Of a stretch of 64,000 bases of DNA, positions 60,180-64,000 are shown one piece after another. How positions within the stretch are numbered: position 1 is the first letter of the stretch; the number at the start of each line of letters is the position of its first letter. The notes below the pieces were generated by a model, which saw only the letters and a program-made list of their open reading frames with translations, was not told where the DNA came from and ran no database searches. The stretch covers positions 33,764 through 97,763 of the forward strand of contig JBCCML010000014.1 in assembly GCA_039026375.1 (NCBI GenBank), read 5' to 3'. This DNA is from Thermohalobaculum sp039026375. GTDB lineage: Bacteria > Pseudomonadota > Alphaproteobacteria > Rhodobacterales > Rhodobacteraceae. A program made the translations under genes and the position numbers.

Positions 60180-60881
60180 ATGCGGGCGCACATGTTGTTT
60201 TGGCCATTGGTTCTGCTGGGGATCGTGATCCTGTCACTTTACCTGGTTGGGGCACCCAATTCCGGTTTCCTGGAGGACGCCGGCGCCCGTCAACGCAACG
60301 TCTATCTGATCGTCTTCGCCGTCGGCATCACGGTCGCGGCCGCCGGGCGCCTGCTGCTGACCTCTGGCCCCGGCCTCGGACGCAGCGTGGCCCTGCTGTC
60401 AGCCGCAGCGGCGGGGATTGTGCTGGCCCACACCAACCGGGTCGAGCTGAGCCAGCTCTACGACCGGGTGCGCGGCAACCTGATCCCCTCGGTCGCGCTG
60501 ACGACCGCGCAGGGAGAGGCGGAGCTTCGCCGCGCCTGGGACGGCCACTACCGAGCCGAGGCCGAGGTCAACGGCGTGCCGATCCGCCTGATGATCGACA
60601 CCGGTGCCTCGATGGTGCTGCTGCCTTATGAAAGCGTTGCCCAGATCGGGATCGATCCCAACACGCTGGAGTTCAACCAACCCGTCACCACCGCGAACGG
60701 TCGCTCAACCGTGGCGCCGATTGTGATCTCGTCGATCAAGATCGGTCCCATCGTCGTCTTCGATGTCCCAGCCGCGGTCGCGCATCCGGGGCGGCTGAAA
60801 TTCGGCCTGTTGGGCATGAGCTTCCTGGACCAGATCTCCGAGACCAGTTTCCAGGGCGACCGGCTGATCCTGCGTAACTAA
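60180..60881 (+). CDS. Retropepsin-like aspartic protease, membrane-anchored
   Basis: This 233-residue protein has N-terminal membrane helices (MLFWPLVLLGIVILSLYLVG, YLIVFAVGITVAAAGRLLL, and a third near 75-90). A TIGR02281-type retropepsin domain follows with LMIDTGASMVLLPYESVAQI (catalytic Asp), PIVISSIKIGPIVVFDV and LLGMSFLDQI. One Asp per chain, so the active form should be a dimer in the periplasm. The start at 60180 has GGAG nine bases upstream. Confidence 0.82.
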   Translation: MRAHMLFWPLVLLGIVILSLYLVGAPNSGFLEDAGARQRNVYLIVFAVGITVAAAGRLLLTSGPGLGRSVALLSAAAAGIVLAHTNRVELSQLYDRVRGNLIPSVALTTAQGEAELRRAWDGHYRAEAEVNGVPIRLMIDTGASMVLLPYESVAQIGIDPNTLEFNQPVTTANGRSTVAPIVISSIKIGPIVVFDVPAAVAHPGRLKFGLLGMSFLDQISETSFQGDRLILRN

Positions 60882-60911
60882 CTCAGCACAGCCAGCAGCG
60901 CTCTCAGCAAC

Positions 60912-61724
60912 TCACGGTCTGTCCAACCACCAGTCGGGCGGGACCCCCGGAAAGGGATTTGGGCGCAGGTAGGCAATGCTGCGCGCGGGGCCGGACGGCG
61001 CCGTCCAAGGTGCTACCCCATGCAGGGCCAGGCGGTGGACGATATAGGCCTCGCCCGGGGCCGCGGTAACGGGCACCCGGGGACAGGTCTCGAACGCCAG
61101 GCGCCGAGTGGCGACATAGGTGTCGGTGATGTCCTCGGCCTCCCAATCTTTCGGCGCGATCCCGGCAAAGCGGTCGCGGAAGGCTCGGCGCATCAACTCG
61201 TGCGAGCCCTCCCACACCACCAGCGGCGCGGCCTCGCCTGGGTTTTCGCTGAGCGGCAGGCCCAGGATGAAGCCGTGTACCTCACCCACGCGTCGGCGGC
61301 GTTCGGGCATGATCCGTAGCAATCCGTCCACATGGGCCGCATCCCGATCGCGGCGAAAGCGAAAGGCGGCCTCGGTCTCGCCATCCCAGGGTTGCGGATA
61401 GCCGGGATAACAGACCGAGATCTGGGCGGGGTCCCAGTCGATCCTCTCGAAGCCCAACACTTGCTGGATGAACGCGGTCGCCCCACCGGCCAGCGGCGGC
61501 ACACCTCGGTCCGGGATAGCGGCGGCGGTGTCATTGGGCAGGATATTGACCCCCGCGAACCAGGTGCCACCGCAGCGCAGCCAATCGGCCTGGTGCTGGG
61601 GGTCGTTGGCCAGCTCGTCCGCCACCGGGCGCACGGCGTCAACCCAGGCGGCCGCGGCGTCATCGGCCGGCAGGCGCACCCAGCCACGCCGGAAGAACTG
61701 TTCGGATAAATCACCCAGATCCAC
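60912..61724 (-). CDS. Phytanoyl-CoA dioxygenase (PhyH)-like Fe(II)/2-oxoglutarate enzyme
   Basis: This 270-residue protein has the HxD iron motif in RDAAHVDGLLRIMPE and the distal His in IVHRLALHGVAPW, followed by an Arg (GPARSIAYLRP) for 2-oxoglutarate. The N-terminus (FFRRGWVRLPADDAAAAWVD) fits the family. These enzymes hydroxylate lipids, amino acids or osmolytes; the substrate is unknown. It converges with the protease gene. Confidence 0.78.
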   Translation of the reverse strand: MDLGDLSEQFFRRGWVRLPADDAAAAWVDAVRPVADELANDPQHQADWLRCGGTWFAGVNILPNDTAAAIPDRGVPPLAGGATAFIQQVLGFERIDWDPAQISVCYPGYPQPWDGETEAAFRFRRDRDAAHVDGLLRIMPERRRRVGEVHGFILGLPLSENPGEAAPLVVWEGSHELMRRAFRDRFAGIAPKDWEAEDITDTYVATRRLAFETCPRVPVTAAPGEAYIVHRLALHGVAPWTAPSGPARSIAYLRPNPFPGVPPDWWLDRP

Positions 61725-61755
61725 GCGCCCTGCCCCCTCACCAATGCCCGGCGGT

Positions 61756-62760
61756 TCACGCCGCGGCAGGTGTTACCTCGGCCAGCGCCCGTTCCAACAG
61801 GTCCAGCCCCGCGCCGGGCAGATGCGCGCCTTCGGACAAAACGCGCCGCCAGCGCCTGGCACCCGGCCGCCCAGCAAAGACACCCAGCATGTGCCGCGTG
61901 ATCTGGTGCAGGCGCGTGCCCTGGGCCAGCTCGTCCTCTATATAGTCGAACATCGCGCGGACGGCCTGATCAGGGCCCAGCACCGGACCCTCAAGGCCAA
62001 AGACCCGCTGATCGGCCTGCGCCAGGATCGCCCATGGGTCGGCATAGGCGGCCCGGCCGATCATCGCGCCGTCAAACGTCTCCAGGTGCTGGATCGCCTC
62101 CTCCAGGGTCGCGATCCCGCCGTTCAGCACAATCTGCAGGTCCGGGCGGTCGGCCTTCAGGCACCCCACCAGTGGATAGTCCAGCGGCGGCACCGTGCGG
62201 TTTTCCTTGGGCGATAGACCTTGAAGCCAGGCCTTACGGGCATGGACCGTGAAGGAGCGCACCCCTGCCCCCGCGACCCGGTCGACAAAGGCGGGCAACG
62301 CCTGGGCCGGGTCCTGGTCGTCAACGCCGATCCGGCATTTGACGGTGATCTCAGGGCCGCTCGCCGCCGCGTCGATCATTGCGGCCACGCAATCGGCAAC
62401 CCGCGCGGGCTCGCGCATCAGGCAGGCGCCAAAGGCCCCGTTCTGCACCCGATCAGACGGGCAGCCGCAGTTCAGGTTAATCTCGATAAAGCCAAAGTCG
62501 CGGGCGATCGTCGCCGCGCGGTGCAGCACCTCCGGCTCCGACCCGCCCAGTTGCAGCGCCAGCGGATACTCGGCTGCGCTATGCTTCAGCCACCTCTCCG
62601 GGTCACCGTGGACCAGCGCGTTGGCCGTCAGCATCTCGGTATAGAGCAGCGTGCCCCGCGACATCAGCCGGTGGAAGGTGCGGCAATGACGATCCGTCCA
62701 CTCCATCATCGGGGCGACGGAGAGGCGGCGATCCGGATATCTTTGGCTGTCTAAACGCAT
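61756..62760 (-). CDS. dusA: tRNA-dihydrouridine synthase DusA
   Basis: This 334-residue FMN enzyme reduces uridines in the tRNA D-loop (U20/U20a). It has LSVAPMMEWTDRHCRTFHRL, LALQLGGSEPEVL, the catalytic Cys in NLNCGCPSDRVQNGAFGACL, FTVHARKAWLQGLSPKENR and IVLNGGIATLEEA, all DusA-specific. The start at 62760 aligns with the family; in-frame upstream ATGs would add about 40 atypical residues. Confidence 0.93.
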   Translation of the reverse strand: MRLDSQRYPDRRLSVAPMMEWTDRHCRTFHRLMSRGTLLYTEMLTANALVHGDPERWLKHSAAEYPLALQLGGSEPEVLHRAATIARDFGFIEINLNCGCPSDRVQNGAFGACLMREPARVADCVAAMIDAAASGPEITVKCRIGVDDQDPAQALPAFVDRVAGAGVRSFTVHARKAWLQGLSPKENRTVPPLDYPLVGCLKADRPDLQIVLNGGIATLEEAIQHLETFDGAMIGRAAYADPWAILAQADQRVFGLEGPVLGPDQAVRAMFDYIEDELAQGTRLHQITRHMLGVFAGRPGARRWRRVLSEGAHLPGAGLDLLERALAEVTPAAA

Positions 62761-63111
62761 GTCGTCCGTATTTAGGGGTGCATCCGCTGGCTGGCCAGCG
62801 CGGGATACCCTCGCCCAATCGCGGTGATAGGCGGTTGCCATACACGACTGTTCCGGCGCGAGCCACCCAGGTGTCTTGCGCACCCTGTCCGAGCAAGCCG
62901 AGAATTAGGGCTCAAGGCGGCGGGCGATCACACAGAAGTAGTCGGACGCGGACACCCTGCGGTTCCGGGGGATGACCCCTGGCCGACGTCGCGTCGGACG
63001 ACCTGGTGTTCGTCTGACGGGACTGCGAGCGCCCCAACATGCGTCGAGACCTAAGAGTCCACCGCCGATGGCGTTGCTGTCTGCGACCAGGGGCCTTCGC
63101 GCGCCTGCCCG
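62761..63111. other. Intergenic region, no gene seen
   Basis: This gap lies between dusA and the DmdA-like gene. No coding frame with supporting features was found. Confidence 0.4.
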
Positions 63112-64000
63112 CTAGACCGCGAAGGGCAGACTGACCAACTGCCCCCCGACCGGGCCCGCCTCGCGCATCACCTGGACGGTATCGCCCGGCCCCACCTCGA
63201 CCGAGACCAGCGCATAGCCAATCATCCGCCCCAGACGGTAGGACCAGGCCTTGTGCGTCATGTGCCCGACCGGGCGGCCCGCGTGCTGGATCACCAAGCG
63301 GATGGACTGGTCCTCGTCCTCGGCGCCGCCCTCCAACAAGATGCCCAGCTGGTGGCGCGTGATCCCCCGGGCCTTCAGATCGCGCAGCGCGCGGATCCCG
63401 ATCACGCTGTCATCCAGATCCAGATCGACGAACCGGCCCATCCGCACCTCGAACGGATTGGTCTGATCGTCAGTATCCACGTCCCAGTTGATCAGGCCGC
63501 TTTCCGTGCGCTCGGACGGGTTGGGATAGCCGGAGCCAATGTCAAAGGGGCGCCCAGCCTCCCGGACGATCGACCACAGACGGTCGCCCTGAGAGGCGTC
63601 CAGCAGGTACAGCTCGAACCCGCCCTGCTTTGACCAGCCGGACCGCGCCACCTTCAGGGGGATGCCCTCCAACTGGGCGTCGCGGAACCAGAAGTACTTA
63701 AGATCGCGCACCCAGTCGCCGAACAGCTGCGCCACAACGTCTTCAGCCTTCGGGCCCTGGACCGCCAGCGGCGAGGCATCAGGCTCGCTGATCTCGACGT
63801 CAAAGCCGTGCGTCCCCGCAACCACGCGGGCCCACATCCATATGTCGGAATCCGCGATCGACAGCCAATAGCACTGATCGGCGATCTTCTGGACGATCGG
63901 GTCGTTGATCAGGATGCCCCGGTGATCGCACAGGGCCGCGTATCTGCCTTGCCCGACCTGCTGGCCCGACAGATCGCGCGTGCTCAGCACCTGGGCCAGC
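63112..64000 (-). CDS. DmdA-like (GcvT-family) demethylase, 5' end outside the window
   Basis: The visible 296 codons cover the C-terminal three quarters of a GcvT-family protein most like DMSP demethylase DmdA. It shows ALCDHRGILINDPIVQKIAD, CYWLSIADSDIWMWARVV, FDVEISEPDASPLAVQGP, LKVARSGWSKQGGFELYL and a C-terminal beta barrel. DmdA moves a methyl group from DMSP to tetrahydrofolate. The frame continues past 64000 (LAQ before VLSTRDL), so no start is given. Related roseobacter proteins of this clade may act on other methylated compounds. Confidence 0.65.
   Translation of the reverse strand, partial: LAQVLSTRDLSGQQVGQGRYAALCDHRGILINDPIVQKIADQCYWLSIADSDIWMWARVVAGTHGFDVEISEPDASPLAVQGPKAEDVVAQLFGDWVRDLKYFWFRDAQLEGIPLKVARSGWSKQGGFELYLLDASQGDRLWSIVREAGRPFDIGSGYPNPSERTESGLINWDVDTDDQTNPFEVRMGRFVDLDLDDSVIGIRALRDLKARGITRHQLGILLEGGAEDEDQSIRLVIQHAGRPVGHMTHKAWSYRLGRMIGYALVSVEVGPGDTVQVMREAGPVGGQLVSLPFAV

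Noticed and set aside
1..64000. CRISPR array or insertion sequence
   Set aside because: No regularly spaced repeats, transposase genes or terminal inverted repeats were seen.

Overview
The window looks like chromosomal DNA of a marine, roseobacter-like alphaproteobacterium (Rhodobacteraceae). Most genes are GC-rich and tightly packed, many with 1-8 base stop/start overlaps. The gene set fits: a general L-amino-acid ABC transporter (aapJQMP), heterotetrameric sarcosine oxidase (soxBDAG), a DMSP-demethylase-like protein, a DMSP-lyase-like cupin, a DUF1476 protein near purC, and a photolyase/DUF2256/cryptochrome cluster. The assignment rests on gene content and composition only.

Layout. 1-2778 (minus strand): a Tat-exported family-5 solute-binding protein with a DppB-type permease and the start of another gene. 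3355-5858: a small accessory stretch with a predicted coiled-coil/winged-helix protein, a ParB-like stub, and an AT-rich, translationally coupled pair on the minus strand (a ComEC-type metallo-beta-lactamase-fold protein and a four-helix membrane protein). The pair is the best candidate here for an uncharacterised system. 6201-16915: succinate-semialdehyde dehydrogenase; a triple-GAF class III cyclase overlapping an MFS transporter and a serine hydrolase; an HxlR regulator divergent from a monooxygenase and a DUF1330 protein; an agmatinase-family enzyme; a fatty-acid-hydroxylase/iron-sulfur pair; SixA. 17132-21667: aapJQMP with a strong terminator and an intercistronic stem-loop. 22167-24572: an FAD/GcvT dehydrogenase interrupted in frame by one TGA. 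24660-29098: a PG-binding/TIGR02594-like protein, the two light-dependent flavoproteins with DUF2256, and DUF1476.

29252-46847 carries purC, purS, purQ and purL in order on the plus strand but spread over about 15 kb. Unrelated genes lie between them: a MORN-repeat secreted protein, a divergent tRNA-Ile(GAU) in a 1.1-kb non-coding block, three DUF3592-like membrane proteins plus one similar protein, a ceramidase-like protein, KptA, a lipoprotein, a trans-sulfuration-type PLP enzyme, an EamA transporter and several exported proteins. 46958-51904 holds the DMSP-lyase-like cupin, an RTX protein, a PIN-domain protein overlapping an RlmI-like methyltransferase, and a sulfotransferase. 52414-57880 is soxBDAG with two unusual spacers and a SoxD lacking two expected zinc ligands. 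58028-64000 holds ccmI-ruvX-DUF1289, a retropepsin-like protease, a phytanoyl-CoA-dioxygenase-like protein, DusA, and the DmdA-like gene cut by the window edge.

A shared theme is one-carbon and osmolyte metabolism. SoxA/B, the interrupted FAD/GcvT enzyme and the DmdA-like protein all belong to folate-linked demethylation families that act on glycine-betaine and DMSP breakdown products. De novo purine synthesis, which consumes formyl-folate, is encoded beside them.
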